The notes under the pieces: generated by a model
The model's input: the letters and a program-made list of their open reading frames with translations, nothing else
Database searches by the model: none
Told to the model about the DNA's origin: nothing
Position numbers and translations under genes: made by a program
Source of the DNA: Heterodera schachtii
Lineage: Eukaryota; Nematoda; Chromadorea; Rhabditida; Heteroderidae
Length of the DNA stretch: 64,000 nucleotides
NCBI GenBank assembly: GCA_023374025.1
Contig: SIJG01000216.1
Location: forward strand, 1 to 64,000
Reading direction: 5' to 3'
Shown here: positions 1-10,745 of the stretch, piece after piece
How the letters are laid out: each line of letters begins with the position of its first letter
How positions within the stretch are numbered: position 1 is the first letter of the stretch

Positions 1-1424
1 GTTATGAACTGCATTTTTCATTTTTTATATTACTTAAATCCTTTGTATTAATTATTGCGAAAAAGTCGATAGAAATTTCATTTGTTTTACTCAGTTTTTT
101 TTATTTAATAATCCGTATATAATTTGAATGGTTAATAATTATATTTTTGCTCTTATTTTTTTAAATATTCATAATTTTTTTAATTCACTCACCGAAAATT
201 GAAATCCAAAATTTATTTGTAGAATTAGAGAATAATTATACAATATACAATCAAAAAGTCCAACTTTTAAAATTTCATCGTATTTTAACATTGCCAATTT
301 CATTTATTATTAAATTCAGATTTATTAGACCAATAAAAAAGTAAGCTGTTTTTATATATTTTTAAATAAATTTTAGATGATCATTATAGTGAGTTTATAA
401 TTTTATAATTAAATGTTTAATTAATTGAATATGAATTAATTAATTTTGGCGCAAATTGCACATTTATATCCAATTAACAATACACGTAATTAAATAGTTC
501 TTAAACTAATAAAAGCTGTTTTTCCTTAATTGTTTTATTGAAATATTAATTTTAATATTCTTTATGAATTTTTTTAATAAGTTTCATATAATAATTTTAG
601 TTAATTCTTTTACTTGCTTAATCTATTTGATTTTTAAATTAATATTATAATGATTTCTTTTTTTAATATGAAAACGATTAATTTCATATCTGTTCTTTAT
701 GCTTGTTTTTTTATTTCATGTCGTCATACTTCTCCTCTTCAACTCCTCGTGTCATATGAAAAACATTTTTTAAATATAAATTTAAATATAATTATTATCT
801 TAGTTTTTTCTTCATTATTATAGCTTTATTTAGGTACATTTTTAAATTAAAATTTTACTTTTTTTTAATGAGAACGATAAAAACTTTTGATCAATTTTTA
901 TATTTAAATTTTTTAATGAATTTCAGAAGTTAGCCTTGATTTATTCAAGTTTCTGAAATAATTGGCTCTTATTTCTGCCAAAAGTATTATTTCATTTTAT
1001 TTGCTAAATTCAATGATTATTTAAATGAAATGTTTTTATCATTTATATGTTGTTTTTTTAGATATGTCATTGGTACGAAATTTTTACATGATCAAAAATT
1101 AAATACTAATTTAAAAAATATTAAATTTATTGATGTTTATAAATATATTTTTATTTATAAATTTCTTTCTTTTCATTTTTTAGTTCAAATTTATTATTTT
1201 CATTAGTTTCTGTTTATTATTTTAAAGTTTTTAAAAATTAATTAATCATTTATGTTTACTTTAATTTCAATTTTCTTATATAAACTGCAATATTTTAATT
1301 ACTCTTATATTTTTTTAATAATTGTAAATTTAATTTAAACAATTTTAGTTTATTTTTATGTGCATTTAATGAAATATGTTTTTGATAATTTTTTTTTATT
1401 TGTAAGATATTTTTATCTACATAC
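1..1424. other. T-rich gene-free stretch
   Basis: The plus strand is dominated by T runs with scattered A-rich words. No open frame with coding-like composition, no splice-bounded exon series and no clear repeat ends were found. Confidence 0.6.
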
Positions 1425-1553
1425 CAGGGGTGGGACAACTCTCGCCTCTCGTCTCTCGCCTCTCGCCAACTCTCGCCATTTTTGGTACTCTCGCCTCTCG
1501 TCTCTCGCCTCTCGTTTTTTGGGACGAGAGGCGAGAGTTGAAAATACACCCCT
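1425..1553. mobile_element. short foldback element with CTCTCGCC arrays
   Basis: The left end AGGGGTG and right end CACCCCT are reverse complements. Inside, a run of CTCTCGCCTCTCGTCTCTCGCC-type units on the left is mirrored by GAGAGGCGAGAG before the right end. The same CTCTCGCC words recur at about 2376-2415, so the family has other pieces nearby. No convincing target-site duplication was seen. Probably a miniature inverted-repeat element of unknown superfamily. Confidence 0.45.
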
Positions 1554-1654
1554 AAAGATTGTACTTTTGAGCAGTCAGAAAAATTTTCAAATTTACGCGA
1601 AAAAAATCATAAATCTTTTTCTCCTTCCTTAATGTCTTCTCTATTTTTAGATAG

Positions 1655-1735
1655 CTCAATTCAAATGTGGTCTGGTGGCTAGACCTTCTGCCTTTCATTA
1701 TTTTTCTCTTGGGTTCAATTCCCCAACGGAACATA
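1655..1735 (+). repeat. tRNA-like sequence (possible SINE head)
   Basis: A box-A-like word (TGGTCTGGTGG) is followed about 45 bases later by a good box-B word (GGTTCAATTCC), which is the internal RNA polymerase III promoter layout. The T arm partly pairs, but I could not draw a full cloverleaf with an anticodon stem. A tRNA-derived SINE or decayed tRNA is more likely than a working tRNA. Confidence 0.35.
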
Positions 1736-1904
1736 AATTTTTTTATATTTTCTTTACATTATTTCAATTGAAATTTAATTAATAAAAAATATTTCAACTT
1801 AAAAATTATTGTTTTTTTATTTTTTTAAAGAGCATAAAACCGCAAATTTAACCAAAACTTTGATCATTTTTTGACAAATTCTGTAAACAAATCTCACTCA
1901 AAAT

Positions 1905-2115
1905 GTCAAATTTTTCCGGCGGCGCCTAGGACCCCGCACCCGCCCCCAATGTTCCAAAAAGTTTTTTTGAAAATACAGCGCCACAAAAAATCGATTTAAA
2001 AACAAAAAATTAAAAAAACAAGTTTTGGTCATTTTTTGAATAAAATCTGTTAACAAATCCGAAGTCAATTTTCAAAATTTTTTTCGGCGGCGCCTACAGG
2101 CACCGCCGAACCCCA
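1905..2115. repeat. two copies of the GGCGGCGCC dispersed repeat
   Basis: Copies of a GC-rich palindromic core lie at 1914-1933 and 2083-2112. The second is preceded by the companion word AATCTGTTAACAAAT. Related cores occur at 6392-6420, 21473-21505, 22737-22764, 32064-32096, 34741-34767 and 63962-63990, in both orientations and mostly inside larger transposon-like elements. Confidence 0.7.
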
Positions 2116-2119
2116 ACTG

Positions 2120-5100
2120 TCCCCGAAGTTTTAAAAAACACACCGCAAAAAAGGTGGTTTGAATGGCAAAAAATAATAAAGTTTGTTTGAAAAATAAATA
2201 TTTTTCATGAAAATATTTATTTTATTTTCATGAAAAAATTTAAAGATTTTTTGGATTTTTCAGGACCTGACTTGGTTTAAAAGCTAGGGCCCTGACCCGG
2301 TTTTTCTGGACCCGGCAATACCCTGACCCGGTATTTGCCCAAATACCCGGGCCTGTGACCCTAATTTTTTGGGGACTCTCGCCTCTCGCCAAACTCTCGC
2401 TCTCGTCTTTTTGGATGAATTAATTTTTCATTTTTAAACAATTATTTATTCATTTTTTGTGGTAAATAGAATAAATTAATTTTTTACTTATTTTTTTATA
2501 TTTTATTAATTGTTTCATCCCAAGTGGATTCCAGTCATTGGTTTATGTCTACAATTATATATGTTTCAATAGGAGGTCTGAATTATAGAATTCAATAATT
2601 CATAAATAAAATTATTTTTCCTTATTTCAAATAATTTCAAAATTTTTTGCATAAATTTTTGGTTTCTTTTTTCTTTCAATTTTTAAATATTATTTTATGA
2701 CGGCTGTTGTTGGCGAACCACTGATTAATCCTAATGAGAATTACTTTTTCGTCATTTAAATATTTAAATTTTATTTCTTTAGTTATAAAAATATATTTAA
2801 TTAAAAGTTGTTTATTTAAAGGTCTTTAATAAATATTCTTGAACAGGTGACCGTTTGACCTTTGTGCTTAGTTTGTCACGATAATTTGAAAAAAACTTTT
2901 AAATTTGTTTATATTGGTTTAATTTTTGTGACTTTCATTAAATTTTTTTATCGTTGGATTAAAATAAACAATAAAACAAATAAAGAATGTTTTTATTTTC
3001 TAATAATTTATATGACATTTTCCTGCTTGTTTAATGACTTAAAATTGCCTTTTTAATTTAATTAAAATAAATTTTATGCTTTACTAACCAAAAAGTATCA
3101 TTAATATTTCAACTATATTTCAATTTTCTTTTTAATCATTTTATATAAAAGATAAATGTTACCTTTTTAATCACGATTTAATATGTTTGATAATGTTTGG
3201 TTAATTTAATGTTAGCATTTAATTTTTTTATAAATTTTATTAACCGAACTCCTTCTTTTTTCAGTACTAAATTGAGTTTCTTTTTAATTCTTTTTTAAAC
3301 TTTACTTTTATATTAAATAAAATATAAAGTTTTATTGAATTATTATGAGTATTTTTAGAGAAATTTTCTATTTTTTTATGAAAAGTAATAAATGTCTGTA
3401 AAAAAGACAAAGAAGTTAAAATAAATCTCAATTTTTTGAAATTAAGAAAATTAAAATTTTTTCAACGATTGCGAAGTGTTATTCTTTAATAAAACTTTTA
3501 ATTCTATATTTTTTGACTTAAAGATGTTTAAATTTTTAATAATAATTTTTATTTATCTTTGTTATTAAGTAAGCTTAATTAATGAATTTAACCATTTTCA
3601 TTAAATTAAATTGCTTTTTAGGCGTTTGATTCTGTTATTGGTGACGTTCTGTTTAAATATTTGTTAATATGTGATATACTATTCTTTATTTAAATTATTA
3701 TTTATTTGTTATGTTTTAATTTTTCATTATGAATTCTAAAATTGTTTTGTTGATTGTTATTTAATGCAATATGAGAACATTTTAATTAGATAATTTATTT
3801 TTATTTTCTTTAAACCACCGCAATTTTTATTTGTTTGTTCTGAATTTATAAATTTCTCATAAATTTTATCTTTTTATTTACGTGTTTCTATTATTAAAAG
3901 TAGCAAGAAGGCTCGCTTAGAAAAACATGGACAGAATGGCATTACAATAACTGAGAAGTCTAAATGAATGAGGAAATTTTGTTTTAGATTTTTCTATAAA
4001 TGAAAAGCCGAAAAATAGGAGCTAAGTCTAATTTAATGTATAATATCTGCTTTAAAAAATTGTCGATAATTTCCAATAAGAGATGTAATTTTTAAGGGTG
4101 TATTTTTTTAAAAGCAAAAACCGATAAAGCGGTGCGCCCGGTTAACCCTGCTTTCGGTTTCGGTTTTTGACCTAAAAAGGCAGTTTCGGTTTTGGTTCTG
4201 TTAAACGACAATGGCCTTCCCTAGTATTTATTCAAAATCCAACAATGATTTGATTAAATAATAAAAATGTATGAAATCAATTTTATAGTGATTTGATGAT
4301 CCTTAAGGCGTAATATTTTCTTTCATTTTCTTATATTTTTGTAGTTTTTTTCTGTTTATTTTTATTTCGTTTTATGTCAATTTGTTTTTAATGGTTTACT
4401 TTTCTTCTGAAAATAAGAATACTATAATCGTTTTTGTATTGGATGTTATGTAAGTAAAAATGAATAACAAAAAATAATAATTTAAAAATATTATTTAGAA
4501 TAGAAATGCGTTTCTTAATGGATAAATTTATTATTTTTATGTTTATGTTTCAATTCTCAACGAAACTGAAATTGAGAAAAACAAATTGTTGTCGACATTC
4601 ATTCATTAAAATATTTTTTTAGAAAAAATTTATTTTAATGGTTATTATATTAAAAATATTGAAACATTACTATTATTAAATCAGCGTATGATGAAAAAAT
4701 TTCATAAAAGACTCAAGAAACGCAAAAGCATTTCTAAGCAATGAGAAAAAAATTTAGGATTTTATTCTTTAAATTATATTATATTTTTTAAAATTTTATT
4801 TCCACCATTGATCTGCTGTCCCTTTTTTGATTTTCCCGTGCTGCCGCGTTTCTTAAATTCGGCAACATTTATTAAGTATAAAATTAAAGAAATTTTTATT
4901 ATGTTTCAAATTTTTAACTAAATATTGTTTTACCCTTTCGAATTTATATTTTTCAATTTTTTAAATAACTTTATTTTTTGTTTATTTTATATTTTCATCT
5001 TTTAATCTCTTGTTCCCTGAGTGAAATTAAATCTTGTTGACAAAATGTTTTGTTCACCAATTCCTATATATATATATAATTATGTTTATTAATGCCAATT

Positions 5101-5798
5101 GTCATATGTAATTAAAATTATTTTAAATAAATGCAAATTACATTTTTTAGAAATATTTATTGTTGTTTATTAATTCTTTATAAAAATAAAAATTTTAAAA
5201 AATTTCACCGACTCCCAAAATTAAGTACGTTTGTACTGTAAAATGAATATTGGTTTTATTGTTATATTTTTATTCATTACATTATTATAAAATTAAAATA
5301 CAGGTCATTTTAATAAATAATGAATACTAAACATGCTAACAGTTATTATATTGTCGCAGCTATTAGTTCTTTTTCTATTTTTTATTTTATAATAAATTTA
5401 ATTTATTTTTTGAGAATTTGTAGTAAATTTTCTTTTTTTTTCAACTCAAATGGTCTTAAATTAACTGTTATTGTTCGAGTTATTTTATTTTATGTTATTT
5501 GGCTTTTTTTGTTGTTTATTAATACAAATATTTTTCAATTAAATAATTATACATTTCAAAATAATTTTATATTTACAAATTCTTATTCTTCTTCGTGAAC
5601 GGTCTTACGTTTTTTGAGTTGTGTTTTTATTTAATTTATTTAAATAATTATAATTATTATTTTATTTAGTTTCTTGAATCTAATTTTAATGTATTTAAAA
5701 AATTCTTGAAAGGATTTTATTTGTTCGCGTTGTGCCGCAGCCGTTTGTCGAATGGTGCGGGCTATTTTTGTTTTTTATTTCAGCTAATTTTAATATAT
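2120..5798. other. gene-free T-rich stretch with repeat fragments
   Basis: The segment at 2270-2420 carries CCTGACCCGG and CTCTCGCC repeat fragments. The segment at 4093-4215 carries a decayed repeat beginning TTAAGGGTGTATTTTT, with GGTTTCGGTTTT words. The remaining frames encode only low-complexity hydrophobic strings typical of T-rich noise. No gene is supported. Confidence 0.55.
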
Positions 5799-5806
5799 AT
5801 AACTAA
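5799..5806 (+). repeat. target-site duplication ATAACTAA (left)
   Basis: These eight bases are repeated exactly at 7057-7064, immediately outside the inverted ends of the element between them. Confidence 0.8.
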
Positions 5807-7056
5807 TAGAGACCGGACAACTGGGGTCGGAGGGATCCCGAGTCGGGATCCCGACTGAATCCCGATCCCGATCAATCCCTAACATTTTGGAAAAACGATC
5901 GGGACGGATCCCGAGTCGGGATCCCGACCGAATCCCGATCCCGATGAATCCCGAAGATTTTTTTCGGGATCCCGCGGGATTATTGGGATTTTCTAAAACC
6001 CAATTTTTTTTTAATTTATTGGCTTTTTAATTTTTAGTTTTGTGCTAAGTTTTGTTCAAATTCTTATCTAATATTTATAATTGATCAATTCGATTGTGAA
6101 AAATAGGGATGGTAATTATATCAGGTTTTTATAGAATTTTTTTTTCCAAAATTAGAATATCATGCCTAAAAAGTCAGACTGTAGGGTCAAAAACTAGAAC
6201 ATTTAACAACATAGGTTTAAATATTTTTTTTACAATTTAATCAATTAATGTAAATTTCTGTATTTTCGTCTCCTATTATCATTCTTAATTAATTTTAAGG
6301 AAATTAGAAAATCGTAAACTGCATCGGGATCAAAAATCAAGAATTTTTTTCGCAGTGAATTTTTTTAAAAACTTTAGAGGGACAGGGGGGAGGCCGGCGG
6401 TGCCGATAGGCGCCGCCGGGAAAATTTTGAATTTGAAATGTAATTTGTTAACAGAATATATCCTAAAACTGTCCATATTTTGTGATTTTGAATTAATTTA
6501 CAAGAAAATAATAGGTTCTTGGGTTTGGTGATACCAAATATGTAGACAACAATTTTATTCTGATTATTGGACAAAATTCTTAGAAATCATTGTTCCATGA
6601 AAGTATCTAATAAGATTTAGATACTAAAATAATTTATGATAATTCTTTTTTGGGAAATAAAAGTCAAAAATGGTCAACTTTTGCGTCAAATTTTGAAAAT
6701 TTTAACAGAATGTGAAAATTTATTTTGGGATTTTTAAGAGATTTTTTAAGAAAAATTAGCAAATGACAATATTTTTAAATTTAAAATTCAAGATCTTAAT
6801 TAAAAAATGGAGATTTTTCGAAAAATTATCGTAACTTCAATCCCGCGGGATCCCGCGGGATTGGTAAAATGGTCGGGAGGGATCCCGATTCGGGATCCCG
6901 ATGAAATCCCGATCCCGCTCAATCCCGATGAATTTAAAAAATCGCTCGGGACGGATCCCGAGGTCGGGATCCTGAATTTAATCCCGCGGGATCCTGAATT
7001 TAATCCCGCGGGATCCCGAAGAAATCCCGCGGGATCCCGATCCCGTTCGGTCTCTA
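5807..7056. mobile_element. non-autonomous hAT-like element with GGGATCCCG arrays
   Basis: The element is 1250 bases long. It starts TAGAGACCG, ends CGGTCTCTA, and is flanked by the exact 8-bp duplication ATAACTAA. Eight-base duplications and TAG/CAG-type ends are features of the hAT superfamily. Both subterminal regions (about 5825-5990 and 6838-7050) are packed with the palindromic word CGGGATCCCG and variants. The middle is AT-rich and contains an inverted copy of the GGCGGCGCC dispersed repeat (6392-6420). No transposase is visible; the weak open frame at 6807-7064 is just the repeat array read through. It would need transposase supplied from elsewhere. Confidence 0.8.
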
Positions 7057-7064
7057 ATAACTAA
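7057..7064 (+). repeat. target-site duplication ATAACTAA (right)
   Basis: Exact copy of 5799-5806. Confidence 0.8.
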
Positions 7065-8320
7065 CTACTCATTATGGGTTTTCTTTAAAAGAAAAATTTT
7101 GTCTTTATTAATCTATGATAGAATTTTCTTTATTCTGTGTAATAAACAATTATTTTATTTTATTTTCTCAAAGTTTTGTTTTAATAAGTTTATAAAAGCC
7201 GGTTACTCATTAATAAATCCTTGATTTTTTATAATTTTTTTTAAACATAATCATAAATTTTTTTTTTTTTCAAATTTTTCTATGTGAAGGAGAACTAATG
7301 ATATTATAAATTGATACAAATAAAATTTTATTTTTTAAATTTTTTCATTTATTTTTTAGATGTAAAAAACAAAAAATTTTAAATCAATGCTTTCTTAATA
7401 AATTAAAACTTTACTATTTTAAATTTTTATATAATCAATATAATTTTTTAATAATTTGTGCAAATTCTACTGATAGTCTCTCATGGGGAAATATTATGCT
7501 TAATTGTTAAAGCTTAAATATTCACGTTTAATAACTTAGTTTCTTGTTTTTAATTATATTAATTAATTGGTCTTTTTTTGTTGTTATTTTCCTAAAATAG
7601 AAAAAAATTAAAAAATAGGAAATTTTTTCATTATTTCTCTGTGAATTATTTTTTTGGTTTATAGCAAAAATATATTTTAATTATATATTTTAATTATTTC
7701 TTATTTTAATAATTGCATAATTTTACAACCTTTGAATCTTTTATTGTTGAGATTTCCTTTAAATAAAACTTCCGATTAGAAATTAATAAAAGTTTTTTTT
7801 TTAATTTTTTGAAATAAATTTCTATACATCAGTTTTCAAATTTTTCTCCTATTAAATATTTTTTTAATAATTATTATTTTTGTCTTAAACCCTTTAATTC
7901 TGTCTCATGGTTGATTTATCAGTTGTATTTTTTTCTTTAATTATTTATTTATAAATATATAATTTTGTTTTGTTTTTGAATAAGAAATATTTATTGTTTT
8001 TTCCTTTTAATGTCTTTTTGCATTATTCTGTTTTTCAATATTGAGTTTTTTATTTTTTGGATATTTTAGCTAATCAAAGATTTATATGAAAAAATATCAA
8101 TTTATATTTTGCGTATTATTTTAATAATAAATTTAACAGAACCGACATATTTTCTAATTTTATAAAATAAATTCAATTAAAATGAATTATCTAATTTATT
8201 CTAATATACTTTTTTATGTAATTTTTTTTTTCTAATAGCTATGAAAGTTTTCTTATAAGTTTAGAATTATAATGCAAATTTAAATATAATATTTAATTTA
8301 ATTAGTTCGGTATAAAAAAT
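7065..8320. other. gene-free T-rich stretch; first copy of a 50-kb-distant repeat
   Basis: Nothing looks coding. The segment around 7430-7490 is nearly identical to 57430-57500, sharing the words AATTTGTGCAAATTCTAC and TGATAGTCTCTCATGGGG. This shows a dispersed T-rich repeat with very similar copies at both ends of the window. Confidence 0.55.
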
Positions 8321-8324
8321 TTTG

Positions 8325-8880
8325 ATTAATAAAATATCAAAGTTATACATAATTCAATTTCATTTAATAAATAATTTTATTTTTTATTTATTTATATTAA
8401 CAAAGATTATTTTGAAAACGATTTTTTTTTTATAATGGAAAATAAAAATTGGCGCGTTTAAATCAGGGCTCGGATTCGTCCTTGAATAGCAAGGATGTCC
8501 TTGAAGTTGGGACCTTCCACTTGAAAATTTAAAAGTATCCTTCAATAAGTCCTTGCAAATGAGCATCGAAAGAAATAATTCAAAAATTTAATTTTTGACC
8601 TTTTATACTAAATTTTTATTAACTTATTGCATTTTTGGTGCAAAATCTGGTATTTTAAAAATATGGTCATCGCCATATCTCAAAATCGCAAAATCCTCCT
8701 TTTTTTGGTGAAAATCTGTTAACAAATGCCCGTCCTTGGAAAGGGAGTTTGTCCGATCCGAGCCCTGGTTTAAATACTCCAAATTTTATTTTTATTTTTT
8801 GTCTTCAAAATTTTCAATTTAGAGCAACTTTTCGTAGCTATTTTCAACTATTTTTCAAGACTATTTTTTTTTCTTTTTTT
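8325..8880 (+). repeat. duplicated segment, copy 1 (interrupted by a hAT-like element)
   Basis: Sequence here matches 10900-11160 on both sides of the inserted element. Shared words include AATATCAAAGTTATACAT, AACAAAGATTA, AATAAAAATTGGCG and CAACTTTTCGTAGCTATTTT. Copy 2 lacks the insertion and serves as an approximate empty site. Confidence 0.7.
8464..8767. mobile_element. 304-bp hAT-like MITE
   Basis: The ends CAGGGCTCGGA and TCCGAGCCCTG are perfect reverse complements. They are flanked by the exact 8-bp duplication GTTTAAAT at 8456-8463 and 8768-8775. CAGGG ends with 8-bp duplications are typical of hAT elements. The interior has the words GTCCTTGAA/GTCCTTGGA near the two ends and the AATCTGTTAACAAAT word shared with other repeats of this window. 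It contains no open frame of note. Confidence 0.82.
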
Positions 8881-10204
8881 TTAAATAATGTTTTTAAATG
8901 TTTAAACTTTTTTATACTAAATTATTTTTATATAATTAAGTAAATTTTTATTTCTCATTTGCTCTTTAAAAATTCACATCTCATTTGCTCTTTAAAAATT
9001 CAAATTTAACACAAAAATCTACAAATATAGTATTCTTTTAATAAACCACAATTTTTATCTAAAAATGTTTATCAGCAATATCGTTTGAATAATATAAAAA
9101 AAAAAGATTACTTTTTTAATTTGCTCTTCTGCTCTTACAAATAAATGGGAGATTTTTATAACATAAAATTAAAAAAACTTTTTATAATAGTTAAGTGTAA
9201 TATATTTTTTGAAAACGAAAATTTTTTTATAAATTTTTTTTTTAATTTAAAATTTTCTTAAACTTTTAGGGTTATTACGAATTGTTATTCTATATTTTAA
9301 TAATTCTTAAAATATACATATTTTTTTATAAATTTAAATGCTGCGGAATTTTTAGTTGGCAATTAAAACAATTTAAATAACTTTTTAAATTTTATATTTT
9401 CTGATTAACCACGGAAATTGCTCTAATGAGCTAAATTATTTGCTTAATTTATTTAAATATTTTTTTTCATTTTGTTTATTTTAAGTGAAATATTGACTAT
9501 CTAATATAATAAATGATTAGCAATAATTTTTAATTTATTTATTTTTTAATAAATTCTTGAATATTTGAATGTTTTTTTTTGACAACGTATGCATATCCTT
9601 TTTTAATTCCTAATAAGCGTAAATTTTATTTTATTTCATTGGCTTGTTTTTTAATAATTTGCTTATTTTTTTAAGTTAAAAAATCTGTTTATTATTTTAA
9701 AAGAAATTACAAATAGGTTATCATTTATGATCAGTTTAATACAATTTTTTATGTTTTTGTTTTGTAATATTATTACATTCATTTGAAATTCTACTCATTA
9801 TATCTTTTATAAGTCATAATGAAATTTGCGTTATAATGAAACAATAAATGCTAAATTTTATGTTATATTGTAAGTTTATTCAAAAATAATTTTATTATTA
9901 TCTTAAACTTTTGTTTTTTTAATTCAATGATTCGGCTATTGTAAGAGCAAAAAATTATTTTATTTTTCATAACCAATTTAATCATCTTTTTTATTCATAA
10001 ATAAGGTAATTTTTTGTAAAAAAAAACTTTCTTTCAACTGATTAACAACTCTCTATGTATTTTTGCCAGATTTTCAAATGAAATATCAAATCTTGAAGTT
10101 AATTGTTAATAGCATAAATTGGTGCTATGTCGTTATATAAAAAACCATCAAAAGGAAATTTTCAACAAAAAACTTTCCATAACTTTTGTATAAGCAAACC
10201 AAAT
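8776..10204. other. gene-free stretch; includes copy 1 of a second duplication (about 9590-10110)
   Basis: A 23-base unit ending GCTCTTTAAAAATTCA is tandemly duplicated near 8955-9002. From about 9590 to 10110 the sequence is repeated at 12560-12990, about 2.9 kb away. Shared words include AATGAAATTTGCGTTATAAT, ATTCAATGATTCGGCT and CAACTCTCTATGTA. No coding features. Confidence 0.6.
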
Positions 10205-10745
10205 TTAACATCCTTGGTATTATTCATAGCATCTAACATTTCTCTATTAGCTCACCTAAATTTCAAAAATTTTGGACAAGTTGAGCAAAGTTATGGCCAA
10301 AAGTACCCAAGGAACCGGGTTTTCAAACATTTTTGGCCATAACTTTTTTGAATCCTAATGCAATTTTTTTAATTTTGCAGGCTAATAGAGGAAACATAGG
10401 GCTAGCGAATGGTATCAAGATCACTTTTATTTTATTCGTATAAGAATGTTTTCATCAGAATTTTTGATCATCAAAAAATTTTATGCCTAATCAAATATTT
10501 TCGTTATAAATTATTTTGATTTTTTATTTTCTTGATATCATTCGATAGCCCTATGTTTACTCTATTAGCCTGCAAAATTTCAAAAAATTTCGTTAGGTTT
10601 CAAAAAAGTTATGGCCAAAAAAGTTTGAAAACCCGGTTCCTTGGGTACTTTTGTCCATAACTTTGCTCATACTTGGCAAAATTTTATAAAATTTAGGTGA
10701 GCTAATAGAGGACTCATAGGGCTAACGAATGATATCAAGAATTAA
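10205..10745. repeat. large foldback repeat
   Basis: A left arm (about 10205-10430) and right arm (about 10530-10745) are imperfect reverse complements around an AT-rich centre near 10460-10520. Matching word pairs include GTACCCAAGGAACCGGGTTT with its complement near 10640, and CTATTAGCTCACC with GGTGAGCTAATAG. Degenerate relatives (GTTATGGCC, AATGATACCA, ATAGCCCTATG) occur near 22050-22250, 24490-24620, 46540-46660, 49560-49900, 62140-62270 and 63470-63660. A dispersed foldback family of unknown type. Confidence 0.65.

Noticed and set aside
1660..1735. Functional tRNA gene
   Set aside because: Box A and box B are present, but an anticodon stem and a full acceptor stem cannot be formed.
5320..5598. 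92-codon hydrophobic open frame
   Set aside because: Composition is that expected of T-rich DNA; no splice signals, neighbours or motif support it.
6807..7064. 85-codon frame rich in RDP/PAGS
   Set aside because: It is translation of the GGGATCCCG array at the end of a hAT-like element.
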